This document shows, in pieces, positions 52,826-62,094 of a stretch of DNA of 64,000 nucleotides. Below the pieces are notes generated by a model that was not told where the DNA came from, did not search any database, and was given only the letters and a program-made list of their open reading frames with translations. Within the stretch, counting starts at the first letter, position 1, and the number at the start of each line of letters is the position of its first letter. Both the position numbers and the translations under genes were made by a program. Origin of the DNA: Lentisphaeria bacterium (lineage in GTDB: Bacteria > Verrucomicrobiota > Lentisphaeria > Oligosphaerales > Oligosphaeraceae); contig JAEEXV010000170.1 in the NCBI GenBank assembly GCA_016287975.1, positions 5,234 to 69,233 on the forward strand, written 5' to 3'.

Positions 52826-55270
52826 CTATTTCGCGGCGGGGGCCTGGCGATGGAGGGTCACGCCGCGGATCTGGATGATATCGCCCGCCTTGAATTTAGG
52901 GAACCAGAGCCGCAGGACGGTGGCGCCCTTGGCGGCGGGGGTGGTGAAGACCAGCGTGGAACCTTTGCCCTGGATCTTCCGCCCGCCTGGCAGCACGACG
53001 GAGCAGCTGCCCGCGTCGGGTTCGGCGTAGCGCAGCACGTAGGCGGTGTCGGGGTCGAGGGTCACTTTGGCGGAGACCATGAAGGCGCCGTCCTTGGCGA
53101 CGGAGACGCGCAGGGCGCCGTCCTTCCCGACTTCGACCTTGTGCCCTGCGGGGTTGGGGGACCAGCGCAGGTCGGCGGGGAGGAGGTTTTCGCCGACGGG
53201 TTCGGCGGGGACGAGGTCGGGGGGCGTCGGCGCGCCTTCCTCGAGGAGTTCGCGGACGGAGACGGAGTCGATCCAGGCGGCCTTGCCCATGGTGGTCTTG
53301 GAGCCGTAGACGCAGATGCGGCATTGGGACCTGCCCTCGGGCATGACGAAGTCGCAGGAGAGCGTCTGCCAGCCAGAGACCTCCTTGGCGCGGACGAGGG
53401 CGGAGCGGGAGCCCGACGGGGTGGCCTCCAGGCGCAGGTTGCGGGGCTCCTCGCCCTGGACGACGGCGGTGGCGCGGTAGCGGCGCCCTGGCTTGAGGAC
53501 GAGGTTCTGGGTGAGGCGCCATTCGGCGGCCTGGGTCGGGAAGACCACCTTCAGCGAACGGCCGCCAGTCTGGAAGACGGCGGTGTCGGGGGCGAGGCCG
53601 CGCTCCTCCTCGGGGATCTGCTGCTCGCGCGCGGTGCGGCAGGTCAGCGTCCAGCCTGGATACTTGGGATTGGAGAGGGCGGGATTGTCGGACTTGTCGG
53701 TGCCTGACTGGTCGGAGTTGAACATCAGCTCGGGGCCGACGGGCTTGAACTTCGGGACGGGCAGGAGTTTGCCCTGCAGTTCCATCCAGAGGTACTCGCC
53801 GTCCTTGCAGACGCCCAGGAACATCTTGTCGCCGCGCACGAGCTGCCGGCCGTGCCACTGCGGGCCAGGGTGGGGCAGCTCCTCGTCGTCCCGCAGGCGG
53901 GCGGGGGAGGGCAGGAGGACGTCGGTGCCAGTGCCAAGGACGGGGGGATTCCTGCCGTCGAGGGCGACGGGGTATTCGACATTGACGAAGCGGTTGCCCG
54001 CAATGAGTTCCTGCTCGCCTGGGGCGTGCCCCGAGAGGGCGAAGCCGACCTTGGCGTCGGAGATGAGGTTGTTGATGAAGGTGTTCTCGTAGCCGCTGCG
54101 GACGACGAAGGCCTGGTTCGGCATGTTGTAGACGACGTTGCCCGCCCACAGCGAGCGGCCCGCGTTGCACTCGAAGCCGAAGCTCTCGTCGATGGCGAGC
54201 GAGGAGCCGTCGACGACGTTGTTGACGACGGAGGTGTAGTATTCCTTGCCGCCCGTCTTGATCTCGATGACGGAGCGCCAGCCTGAGTTGGTGCAGATGT
54301 TTCCCTGCACCAGCGCGCGGTTGCATTTGAGGTAGATCGCCGCGCCCGCGAGGCGGCGGTCCTTGCCGTTCCACTTGATCTTCTTCCCGCGCAGGGTGGT
54401 CCCGTCCTCCATGACGATGTGCTGGCCGATCCGCTCGCCAGGGACGGGGACGCCGCGGTTCACGTCGCGCACGATGTTGCCCTGGACGGAGACGTTGTTG
54501 CCGTAGATGAGGATGCCGTGGATGTAGGAATCCTTGAGGGTGGAGCCGTGGCCGCCCTCGATGAGGCGGTTGTCGTGGACGATGGTGTCGGGCAGGTGCG
54601 TGGTGCAGCCCTCGGCGATCTGGCCGCCCTTGCCGAGCATGATGCCGATGCGCCCGAAGCCGCGCAGGGTGTTGCCGCGCACGAGGCAGCCGCCAGGCAT
54701 GGGCACGTTCAGGTTGACGGGGTTGTCGCCGCCGTCGAAGACGCAGTCCTCGATGCGCGCGGTGCGCACGGTGACGGAGTTCGCGGCGACGCTCTTCTCG
54801 ACGCACTTGAAGCGGCATTCGACGATCTGGATCTCGTCGATGTCCTTGCGGCCCGCCTGCTGGTGGTAGGCGTCGACGCCGTTGTAGCCCTCGACGATGA
54901 CATTGCGCAGGAAGAAACGCAGCGGCTTTTCACCGCTGGCCTGGTTGAGGTCGAAGACGGCGGCGCGCTCAGGGGTCAGATATCCGCGCGTGCCCTTCTG
55001 GGTGCAGACGATGGCGCCTGGCTTGCCCTGGCCCTCCAGGCGGAACTCGCCGCCCTTGACGCGGAAGACGGGGGCGCAGTCGGAGCGCAGCACCGCGCCG
55101 TTCTGCAGGACGATGGTGGTGTCGCGGTCGATCTCGACCGTGCGCGTCAGCGTGTATTCGCCAGGCGCGACAATCGTGAACGGCTGCTTTTCGATGAGGT
55201 CTTCGAGGGGGACGGCGTGCGCGAGGACGCCGACAAGCAGGGCGAGCGGCAGGGCGAGGCGAATCTTCAT
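52826..55270 (-). CDS. Secreted right-handed beta-helix protein with two beta-sandwich modules
   Basis: The 814-residue protein has a signal peptide (MKIRLALPLALLVGVLAHA). Residues about 25-450 show repeated beta-helix rungs (VHDNRLIEGGHG, IHGILIYGNNVSVQGNIVRDV, INNLISDAKVGFALSG), a fold shared by pectate lyases, polygalacturonases and related enzymes. Two carbohydrate-binding-like beta-sandwich units follow (about 540-680 and 690-814; FQTGGRSLKVVFP and AYVLRYAEP). Catalytic residues cannot be assigned. It is the last gene of a minus-strand operon with a prepilin-like protein and an FAD oxidoreductase. It may bind or cut pectin. Confidence 0.75.
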   Translation of the reverse strand: MKIRLALPLALLVGVLAHAVPLEDLIEKQPFTIVAPGEYTLTRTVEIDRDTTIVLQNGAVLRSDCAPVFRVKGGEFRLEGQGKPGAIVCTQKGTRGYLTPERAAVFDLNQASGEKPLRFFLRNVIVEGYNGVDAYHQQAGRKDIDEIQIVECRFKCVEKSVAANSVTVRTARIEDCVFDGGDNPVNLNVPMPGGCLVRGNTLRGFGRIGIMLGKGGQIAEGCTTHLPDTIVHDNRLIEGGHGSTLKDSYIHGILIYGNNVSVQGNIVRDVNRGVPVPGERIGQHIVMEDGTTLRGKKIKWNGKDRRLAGAAIYLKCNRALVQGNICTNSGWRSVIEIKTGGKEYYTSVVNNVVDGSSLAIDESFGFECNAGRSLWAGNVVYNMPNQAFVVRSGYENTFINNLISDAKVGFALSGHAPGEQELIAGNRFVNVEYPVALDGRNPPVLGTGTDVLLPSPARLRDDEELPHPGPQWHGRQLVRGDKMFLGVCKDGEYLWMELQGKLLPVPKFKPVGPELMFNSDQSGTDKSDNPALSNPKYPGWTLTCRTAREQQIPEEERGLAPDTAVFQTGGRSLKVVFPTQAAEWRLTQNLVLKPGRRYRATAVVQGEEPRNLRLEATPSGSRSALVRAKEVSGWQTLSCDFVMPEGRSQCRICVYGSKTTMGKAAWIDSVSVRELLEEGAPTPPDLVPAEPVGENLLPADLRWSPNPAGHKVEVGKDGALRVSVAKDGAFMVSAKVTLDPDTAYVLRYAEPDAGSCSVVLPGGRKIQGKGSTLVFTTPAAKGATVLRLWFPKFKAGDIIQIRGVTLHRQAPAAK

Positions 55271-55279
55271 GGCGGGGCT

Positions 55280-55993
<714 letters not shown>

Positions 55994-56029
55994 GGGCGTG
56001 GCTCCTTGTTTTCGGGTGGATCGGTTCAG

Positions 56030-57229
56030 TCAGGAAAGCGGCTGCGGCTCGAGGCGGCACTTCTGGCGCAGGAGTTCTGCGCGGAGGACGAAATAGGCGG
56101 GGAAGCCGAGGGCGGCGGCGACGCCCGCCGCCTGGCCAGTCGCCATGCAGACGGGCATCAGGCGCACGCCGGAGACGGCGCGGGTCTCGATGCTGATGCA
56201 GCGCCCGCCGACGGCGAGGTTGTCGAGGCCCAGCGGGAGGAGCGCGCCGTACGGGATGGCGCGGTGGCCCTGGGCGGTGGAACGCCAGGGGCTGTCGAAG
56301 CAGTTGACGTAGTGGTCGCCGTAGCTGCGCTTGCCGACGGCGACAGGCTCCGCGACGGGCGGGTTGTCATTGAGGTCGGCGGCGGTGATGACGACCTTGC
56401 CCTTGACGTTGCAGGAGGCGCGCACGCCGATGACGGGGGCGACGGCGGTGACGCGGGCCTCCTCGAAGCCTGGCAGCCTGCGGCGGATCCAGTCGACGAT
56501 GACGGGGATCTGCTCGCGCAGTTCGATGTCCATGCGGGTGAGGTCGAAGGGGTCGAGGGCGTCGCCCTTGATGGCGGTGAGGTTCAGGAGGATCTCGCTG
56601 CCGTCGCCGACGGGGGTGCCCATGAAGCGGGTCTGGAAGGGATAGGGGAAGTCCAGCGTCGGGAAGAGATCGAGCAGCTTCTGCTTGTCGAAGCCCTTGA
56701 CGCCCGAGACGCGGAAGAGGACGGTCTTGGTCATCGACTCCTCGTCGCTGCGGGGCAGGATCTGCGCGCCCGCGAGGCGCGAGAGCACGGCGTCGCCCGT
56801 GGCGTCGACGAAGGCGTCGGCCTCGATGCGCAACGACTGCCCGCAGCAGGCGACGCTGACGGCGCGGATGCGCCCGCCCGCGGTCTCGGCGGCGATGAGC
56901 GTGGTGTAGAAGAGCAGCGTGACGCCCGCCTCGCGGAGCATCCGCGTCATGCACAGCCCGATCTCGAACTCGGAACTGTTCAGGGTGTTGTGGTGGACGA
57001 TGAAGGCGTGGTCCTTCATCGCGGCCGCGAACTCCCCGCCGACGCCCCCGATCTGATCTGGCTCGAAGGCGGGGATGCCCGAGAAGACAGGGCAGCCGCT
57101 GTAGACGGAGACTCCGCCCGGCCCCGCGTTTCGGTCCAGCAGCAGCACGCGCCTGCCTGCCCGCGCCGCACCCAGCGCCGCCCCGAAGCCCGCCGGCCCC
57201 GCTCCTGCTATCACAACATCGTATCGCAT
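56030..57229 (-). CDS. FAD-dependent oxidoreductase (FAD_oxidored type) (2)
   Basis: The 399-residue protein starts MRYDVVIAGAGPAGFGAALGA (GxGxxG at 9-14) and has AFVDATGDAVLSRLAG and MATGQAAGVAAALG stretches. It is a paralogue of the protein at 44146-45444. ATG 57229 has a GGAGAA site; the reading frame further upstream crosses the promoter. It leads a minus-strand operon followed by a prepilin-like gene (36 bp) and the beta-helix gene, under the AraC-type operator at 57298-57328. Confidence 0.85.
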   Translation of the reverse strand: MRYDVVIAGAGPAGFGAALGAARAGRRVLLLDRNAGPGGVSVYSGCPVFSGIPAFEPDQIGGVGGEFAAAMKDHAFIVHHNTLNSSEFEIGLCMTRMLREAGVTLLFYTTLIAAETAGGRIRAVSVACCGQSLRIEADAFVDATGDAVLSRLAGAQILPRSDEESMTKTVLFRVSGVKGFDKQKLLDLFPTLDFPYPFQTRFMGTPVGDGSEILLNLTAIKGDALDPFDLTRMDIELREQIPVIVDWIRRRLPGFEEARVTAVAPVIGVRASCNVKGKVVITAADLNDNPPVAEPVAVGKRSYGDHYVNCFDSPWRSTAQGHRAIPYGALLPLGLDNLAVGGRCISIETRAVSGVRLMPVCMATGQAAGVAAALGFPAYFVLRAELLRQKCRLEPQPLS

Positions 57230-57297
57230 CGCTGTTCTCCTGTTGGGATTGCCATTTGCCCATACTATAAGTCCCGACAATGGACCAGTTGTTTCTT

Positions 57298-57328
57298 TTT
57301 CTGCTATTTCATTATAATATTCTGCTGT
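57298..57328 (-). promoter_or_regulatory. Putative AraC-type operator/promoter (site 2)
   Basis: On the minus strand two AGCAGAA half-sites are 21 bp apart with AATATTATAA between them, matching site 1 at 42497-42527 in 27 of 31 positions or so. It lies about 70 bp before the FAD oxidoreductase start. Confidence 0.6.
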
Positions 57329-57498
57329 TTTGAAATGTCCATTAGGCAAAGGGTCATCGCTCATCCAGGCCCGCCCAGGCAGGGCGCCTGGGGAGGTCGC
57401 GCCTGCCGAATGGCGCGGACGGAGGGCATCCGTTCACGCAGGCGTTATAGTAAGCGCGCTGTCGATGTGGTGGAACAGAACATGAAGGGAACGCACAA

Positions 57499-58560
57499 AT
57501 GAGAGCCGCCAAATCCATCCGCCCGTTTCATCTGCTGTGCCTCTTTTGCAGGATCGGCCGAGGCGCGCCGCTGGCGCTGGAACACGGCGGGAGGATCGAA
57601 GAACTCCTGGCGTTCGTCAGGGAGCGCCCCGAGGCGATGCTGGAGTTGAACTGCAACTGCGCCAGCGTCTACTCCGTCCAGAATCCAGGGCGGGGGGATG
57701 ACGTCGGCGGCCCGCTCCTGAACCAGCGGCGTGACCTCAGGATCCTCCGCCTGCTCGGCATGACGCCAGGGCAGGCCAAGCCCGCGGCCGATCTGGTGGA
57801 GCAGGTCGCCGATGTCATCAAGACCACCGAGGGGCTGTGCGGAGGCGGCTGCGGAAGCGCGTGGCGCGGCTGCCCCTATGCCGACAAGGGATACTTCGAG
57901 CAGTCGTGCAGGGAACCGTACGGCGCCCTGGTGATGGCGCGGCCGCCCGCGGAAACCCGCGCCGAGACGAAGCGGGCTTCCGCCGCGGCGACGGCCTCCT
58001 GCGCCACGCTCAGGATTCGGCCGCATCATCTGCTGTGCATGTCCTGCTTCTATGGGCGTGGAGTGATTTGCGGCAACCTGAAGCCCATCCAGGAGGACAA
58101 TCTGTTCGAGGCGATTCGCCGAATGCAGGAGAATCCCGACATCCCGGTGGAACTCGTCGAGGGATGCTGCATGATCTGCCCGCCATGCCCGAGAAACCAA
58201 AAGCCAGGCAACCTCTGCCTTGGCGGCGGCATGGCGCTGCGGGATGAACTGAAGGATCTGGAGGTGCTCTACAGGCTGGGAATGGGCTACGGCGAAGTGC
58301 GCCCCGCCAGGGAACTCCTGCGCGCGCTCTTCCGCGCGGTGCCGAACCTCCATGCCATCTGCTCCTTTGGCGTGGAGCCCGACGCCAACGGGACGCCGTG
58401 CCAGACGAACGAGTGGAGGCCTTGCGCCAGCCTCTCGGATCGACCGCAGAGCGGCGAGGCCGCCTATCGCATCGCACGCCTCCACAACCTCGGAATCGCC
58501 GAGGGGGCCAAGGAGACTGCGGACTGCGGCAGGCGTTCTGGCGAATGCCTGAATCCGTGA
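57499..58560 (+). CDS. Cys-rich protein with internal duplication (DUF1284-like)
   Basis: The 353-residue protein has two halves with the same start: IRPFHLLCLFCRIGRG (residues 7-22) and IRPHHLLCMSCFYGRG (about 176-191). Each half is followed by Cys-rich segments: LNCNCASV and CGGGCGSAWRGCPY in the first, GCCMICPPCPRN and CSFG in the second. The RIRPHHLLC start is typical of DUF1284, a small putative Fe-S or metal-binding family, which is usually a single domain. No signal peptide is seen. It stands alone, divergent from the FAD oxidoreductase operon. The function is unknown; Cys clusters suggest metal or Fe-S binding. Confidence 0.7.
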   Translation: MRAAKSIRPFHLLCLFCRIGRGAPLALEHGGRIEELLAFVRERPEAMLELNCNCASVYSVQNPGRGDDVGGPLLNQRRDLRILRLLGMTPGQAKPAADLVEQVADVIKTTEGLCGGGCGSAWRGCPYADKGYFEQSCREPYGALVMARPPAETRAETKRASAAATASCATLRIRPHHLLCMSCFYGRGVICGNLKPIQEDNLFEAIRRMQENPDIPVELVEGCCMICPPCPRNQKPGNLCLGGGMALRDELKDLEVLYRLGMGYGEVRPARELLRALFRAVPNLHAICSFGVEPDANGTPCQTNEWRPCASLSDRPQSGEAAYRIARLHNLGIAEGAKETADCGRRSGECLNP

Positions 58561-59035
58561 TTTTTTCCCCTGGCGGCGCGGGCTTCCCCCAGGGAAGAGT
58601 GGCCTCTCCCGCCATCGGCGGGGTTTCCGTCCCGCCATCGGGCGTCGACGCCGCGTGCGGCGTCGCGGGATGTCTTTCAAGTCATGTTTTGTGCGCGCAG
58701 ACGGTCGAATCCGGAACGCTTCCCAAAGAGGGTCGGTAACAGCCCCCCATAATACAGAACACGCGAGAAGCGTGTGGGCTGGGCGCGCTTGACGAAGCGG
58801 ACGTAGCCACGGCGGGCCGTGGCAGGCGAGTGAGCCACACAGGGCTTGCAATCGGGTTGCGGAATCGTTTGCTGCGCTGCTCGTCGGGGTGACCATGGCG
58901 TCCCGCCGTGGCTACCATTTTCGGGGCGTTGATTCGGCAATAGCCAGCCTTCATGGGAAGCATTCGTTGAAAGAAAGACGCGGGTTTGGTCGTAATGGTC
59001 ATTGAGCAACCAAATGAAATAAGGAGGAAAAGCCG
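58561..59035. other. Intergenic region with TIR element E8
   Basis: No gene is seen. TIR element E8 (58715-58966) fills the middle. AAGGAGG at 59021 serves the MoxR-type gene. The promoter is not evident; no GGAAAA-N15-CTTA element is found here. Confidence 0.6.
58715..58966. repeat. TIR element E8 (about 250 bp)
   Basis: Ends are AACGCTTCCCAAAGAGGG and CCTTCATGGGAAGCATT. The inner part carries GTAGCCACGGCGGGCCGTGGC and GGCGTCCCGCCGTGGCTACC hairpins and shares most of its sequence with E7 in the same orientation (for example GACGAAGCGGACGTAGCCAC and CTACCATTTTCGGG). Confidence 0.65.
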
Positions 59036-60196
59036 ATGACCAAGAACGAATCCAGATTCATTGACATGCACAACCGCCTCACCGCCTGCCAGCTGGGGAA
59101 CTTGCTGCGGATGCAGGTGCAGACGCTGGCGGAGCGCCCTGAATTGGCGCACACGCTTCCGCCGATGATGGTGTGGGGGGCGCCAGGCCTCGGCAAGTCC
59201 ACCATCATCCGCGACATCGCGAAGGAGATGGGGATCGGCTTCATTGACGTCCGCCTCGCGCAGCGGGAGCCCGTCGATGTCCGCGGGCTTCCCGTCCCCG
59301 ACCGCGAGCGCAAGTGCGTCGACTGGCTGGTGTCGGGGGAGTGGCCGCGCGAGGGGCGGGGCATCCTGCTGTTCGACGAGCTCACGGCGGCCGACCGCTC
59401 CCTCCAGGTGGCGGCCTACGAACTCATCCTCGACCGCCGCCTCGGCGAACTCTACAAGGTGCCCGACGGGTGGTACATCTGCGGCGCAGGCAACCGCGTG
59501 GACGACTCGGCGGTCGCGACCACGATGTCCTCGGCGCTCGCCAACCGCTTCATGCACGTCGAACTCGCGGAGGACGCGGAATCCTGGGTGAAATGGGCGA
59601 CGACGCATGGCATCCACCCGTCGGTCACGGGCTTTGTGCGCTTCCGCCCCGAATGCCTCTTCCGCCAGCAGGACGAGAATCTGGAGCGCGGCTGGCCGAC
59701 GCCGCGCGCCTGGGAGCGGGTGAGCGTGATGCTGGAGGTCTTGCCGAAGGCCTCGGGCGGCAAGGGCGGCGCGCCCGACGAGAGTCTGCTCCGCAGCGTG
59801 GTCTACGGGCTGGTCGGCAACCGCGCGGGGGTCGAGTTCGTGGAGTTCCACAAGCTCAACGCGGAGTTCGCGGATGTCCGCGAGATGATGCTGAACCCCG
59901 CGAAGGCGGTGGTCATCCCGACGAAGGTCGACCGCAAGTACGCCCTCTGCACGGCGATGAGCTACTTTGTCTGGCGCGGCAAAAACGACCAGGAGGCGAA
60001 GGCGTTGCTGGACGGCTTCTTCCGCATCAGCGTCAAGCTCACCAGCGACTTCGCGTGCATGGCGATGGTCGACGCGATGAGCGGCGCGGGAGTGATTTCG
60101 GGCGACACGGCCGCCAAGCGCCTCTTCTATCATCCGAAATACAAGGACTGGGCGAATGTCCACGGCGGCGCGATGAAGAAGCACTACACGTTCTAA
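59036..60196 (+). CDS. MoxR-type AAA ATPase
   Basis: The 386-residue protein has Walker A GAPGLGKS (48-55), Walker B ILLFDE (110-115), a sensor-1-like GAGNR and ALANRFMHVE (arginine finger region). MoxR ATPases remodel partners that have VWA domains. The next gene, 20 bp downstream, encodes such a VWA protein. AAGGAGGAAAAGCCG before ATG 59036 is a strong start. TIR element E8 lies just upstream. A role as chaperone-like motor for a metallopeptidase/VWA complex is expected. Confidence 0.9.
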   Translation: MTKNESRFIDMHNRLTACQLGNLLRMQVQTLAERPELAHTLPPMMVWGAPGLGKSTIIRDIAKEMGIGFIDVRLAQREPVDVRGLPVPDRERKCVDWLVSGEWPREGRGILLFDELTAADRSLQVAAYELILDRRLGELYKVPDGWYICGAGNRVDDSAVATTMSSALANRFMHVELAEDAESWVKWATTHGIHPSVTGFVRFRPECLFRQQDENLERGWPTPRAWERVSVMLEVLPKASGGKGGAPDESLLRSVVYGLVGNRAGVEFVEFHKLNAEFADVREMMLNPAKAVVIPTKVDRKYALCTAMSYFVWRGKNDQEAKALLDGFFRISVKLTSDFACMAMVDAMSGAGVISGDTAAKRLFYHPKYKDWANVHGGAMKKHYTF

Positions 60197-60216
60197 CCCG
60201 CGGGGAGGTGAATGCA

Positions 60217-61527
60217 ATGGCCCAGAACAGCACCATCATCGTCCGCCGGCCGAACCAGGACGAGCAGAAGCGCAAGGAGGTCTGCCTGGAGCAGCTCGCG
60301 CAGGATCGCCAGCGGATCCTGGTCCGCTGGCCGTTCATCGGCGGCATCATCATGCGGATGGAACTGGTCCCCGTGCGCGACGACCGCCTGGAAACCGCGT
60401 CGACCGACGGCGACAGCATCTTCGTGGACATCGCCTTCTATTCGAAACTGAGCAAGGACGAGCGCCTCTTCGTGCTGGCGCACGAGGTCTGGCACTCCGT
60501 CCTGCTGCATTTCGCGCGCCGTGGCGCGCGCGACCGCATGCTTTTCAACGTCGCGGCGGATCTGGAGATCCATTTCATGCTGCTGCCCGAGAAAATGGCG
60601 GAGCCGTATGTCCTGCCGCACGATCCCGCGTGGGCGGGCCTTTCCGCCGAGGAAATCTACGAGCGGCTGGAGAAGAAATCCGCGGACAAGGAGAAACTGT
60701 CCAACGGCGGCAAGGCCAGTCCGTCCTTCGGCAGCGGGACCACGAGTTTTGACAAGCACGTCTACAAGGGCGACGGGCCGCCCGAGGAACTGGAGGTGAG
60801 CGATTCGCAGGCGGACGGGGACGGTTCGGAGGAGGCGCTGGTCATCGACAAGGACTACACGCCTGCCGTCACCGCCGAGAGCGTGGAGCGCTCGCGTTCG
60901 CGCACCATCGCCGCCGCGCAGCAGCTGGAGCGGATGCAGGGGAAGCTCCCGTCGAACCTCCAGAAGATTGTGGAGATGCTGGAGAAGCCGTCGCTCCCGT
61001 GGCAGGAACTTCTCCGCCAGTTCGTGACGACCTGCTATGGCGGTCGGCGGCGCTGGCTGCCGCCCGCGCGTCGGCACGTCTGGCAGGACCTCTATCTCCC
61101 CAGCATGCGGGACGAGCGTCTGAAGGCGGTCGTCGCCCTCGACACCAGCGGAAGCACTGCGGGCGATCTGAAACTCTTCTTTGCGGAACTGGTCTCGCTG
61201 ATGACCTCCTTCGGGAAGTTCGACCTCGACGTCATCCAGTGCGACGCGAAAGTCCAGGAGGTCCAGCATTTCTCCAACGCGAATCCGCCCGCGCCCGACC
61301 ATCCCTGGGAGGTCAGGGGCCTGGGCGGCACGGACTTCCGTCCCGTGTTCGACTACGTGCGGACGAAGATGAGGGAGAAGCCCGACCTGCTGCTGTATTT
61401 CACGGACGGGTATGGAACCGCGCCCGACCGCCAGCCTGGCTATCCTGTGATGTGGGTGCTCACGAAAGATGGCAGGCCGCCCTGCGGCTGGGGGCGCGTG
61501 ATGCATTTCAAGAAAACAACGGAATGA
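60217..61527 (+). CDS. Putative metallopeptidase fused to a VWA-like domain (DUF2201 type)
   Basis: The 436-residue protein has an N-terminal DUF2201-type metallopeptidase domain with FVLAHEVWHSVLLHF (His89, Glu90, His93: HExxH) and NVAADLEIHFML, then an acidic and Ser-rich linker (150-220). The C-terminal VWA-like domain has VVALDTSGSTAGD (Asp309, Ser311, Ser313), GLGGTDFRPVF and LYFTDGYG. All metal-site residues look present. It forms an operon with the MoxR ATPase 20 bp upstream; GGGGAGG precedes the ATG. Such pairs are linked to protein activation and conflict systems; the substrate is unknown. Confidence 0.85.
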   Translation: MAQNSTIIVRRPNQDEQKRKEVCLEQLAQDRQRILVRWPFIGGIIMRMELVPVRDDRLETASTDGDSIFVDIAFYSKLSKDERLFVLAHEVWHSVLLHFARRGARDRMLFNVAADLEIHFMLLPEKMAEPYVLPHDPAWAGLSAEEIYERLEKKSADKEKLSNGGKASPSFGSGTTSFDKHVYKGDGPPEELEVSDSQADGDGSEEALVIDKDYTPAVTAESVERSRSRTIAAAQQLERMQGKLPSNLQKIVEMLEKPSLPWQELLRQFVTTCYGGRRRWLPPARRHVWQDLYLPSMRDERLKAVVALDTSGSTAGDLKLFFAELVSLMTSFGKFDLDVIQCDAKVQEVQHFSNANPPAPDHPWEVRGLGGTDFRPVFDYVRTKMREKPDLLLYFTDGYGTAPDRQPGYPVMWVLTKDGRPPCGWGRVMHFKKTTE

Positions 61528-61563
61528 TGAAATGTAAAAGTTCGTTATTTTGCGTTCTGCGAC

Positions 61564-61591
61564 TTGCAAAATTCGAATTCCGTGCTATATT
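61564..61591 (+). promoter_or_regulatory. Promoter of the riboswitch transcript
   Basis: TTGCAA (61564-61569) and TATATT (61586-61591) are separated by 16 bp, a normal sigma-70 layout. The riboswitch-like RNA begins about 25 bp downstream. Confidence 0.55.
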
Positions 61592-61618
61592 ATGTCCGTT
61601 CCCGGAAAAAAGGGACTA

Positions 61619-61748
61619 GCATCAAGAGTGTACCCGTCAGTCACATGACGGGCAACTGCCAACCGGCGTGAGGCACGGTGGCGGCCTGAAAAGGCGATGC
61701 GGCGAAAGCAACTCTCACCGAATCGATCTTTTCAGAGCCCTTGATGCC
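61619..61748 (+). ncRNA. Candidate SAM-I/IV-type riboswitch
   Basis: A P1 stem GCATCAAG (61620-61627) / CTTGATGC (61740-61747) encloses about 110 nt. ATCAAGAGTG, then a CCCGTCA/TGACGGG hairpin (61633-61652), then GGGCAACTGCCAACCGGCG and CACGGTGG follow in the order seen in SAM-IV and SAM-I/IV-variant aptamers (GAGTG..., GGCAACC..CC..CCG). A GCCTGAAAAGGC hairpin comes next. The assignment is by eye. The 3' strand of P1 is also the 5' arm of the following terminator, so ligand binding would favour read-through. No methionine or SAM gene is downstream. Confidence 0.5.
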
Positions 61749-61776
61749 AGTCAAACCGGCGTCAAGGGCTTTTTTT
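61736..61776 (+). terminator. Rho-independent terminator after the riboswitch
   Basis: AGCCCTTGATGCC and GGCGTCAAGGGCT pair with an 11-nt loop and are followed by seven T residues. The 5' arm overlaps the closing strand of the riboswitch P1 stem. Confidence 0.8.
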
Positions 61777-62094
61777 CTTCCCCCCAAAAAACTTCTTCAC
61801 GGCACAACCCAACTTGACAATCTGACAGGCGGTCTGAAAATGTCTCCATAGAAACCAGGAATTGCATCACGACGGTCCAGGCAAGCAGGGAACCATTTGC
61901 CTGGAGCCGTGTAATTCGGCAGATGAACGGCGCGAACCGTTTATCGCCCACCAACCTGTTGCAGTAAAGGTGGTAAAACGATGCGGGCTAGGGCTCACCA
62001 CTAGCCAAAACTGCGAAAACAGTCCTCCGGGCTGTTCGTTCCATAATGGTTCCCCGATCTTGAAACCGTTCATTCACAGCAACGGAGAACTGTC
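61777..62094. other. Leader region of the sigma-like gene
   Basis: No gene is seen in this 318-bp stretch. TTGACA at 61814 has no convincing -10 partner. Two stem-loops can form: CAGGCAA/TTTGCCTG (about 61881-61909) and GGCTAG/CTAGCC (about 61986-62008). They may be a structured leader. Confidence 0.4.

Noticed and set aside
61619..61748. Cobalamin, c-di-GMP or ydaO-type riboswitch
   Set aside because: Their key conserved boxes are absent; only the GAGTG and GGCAAC..CC pattern of SAM-I/IV types fits.
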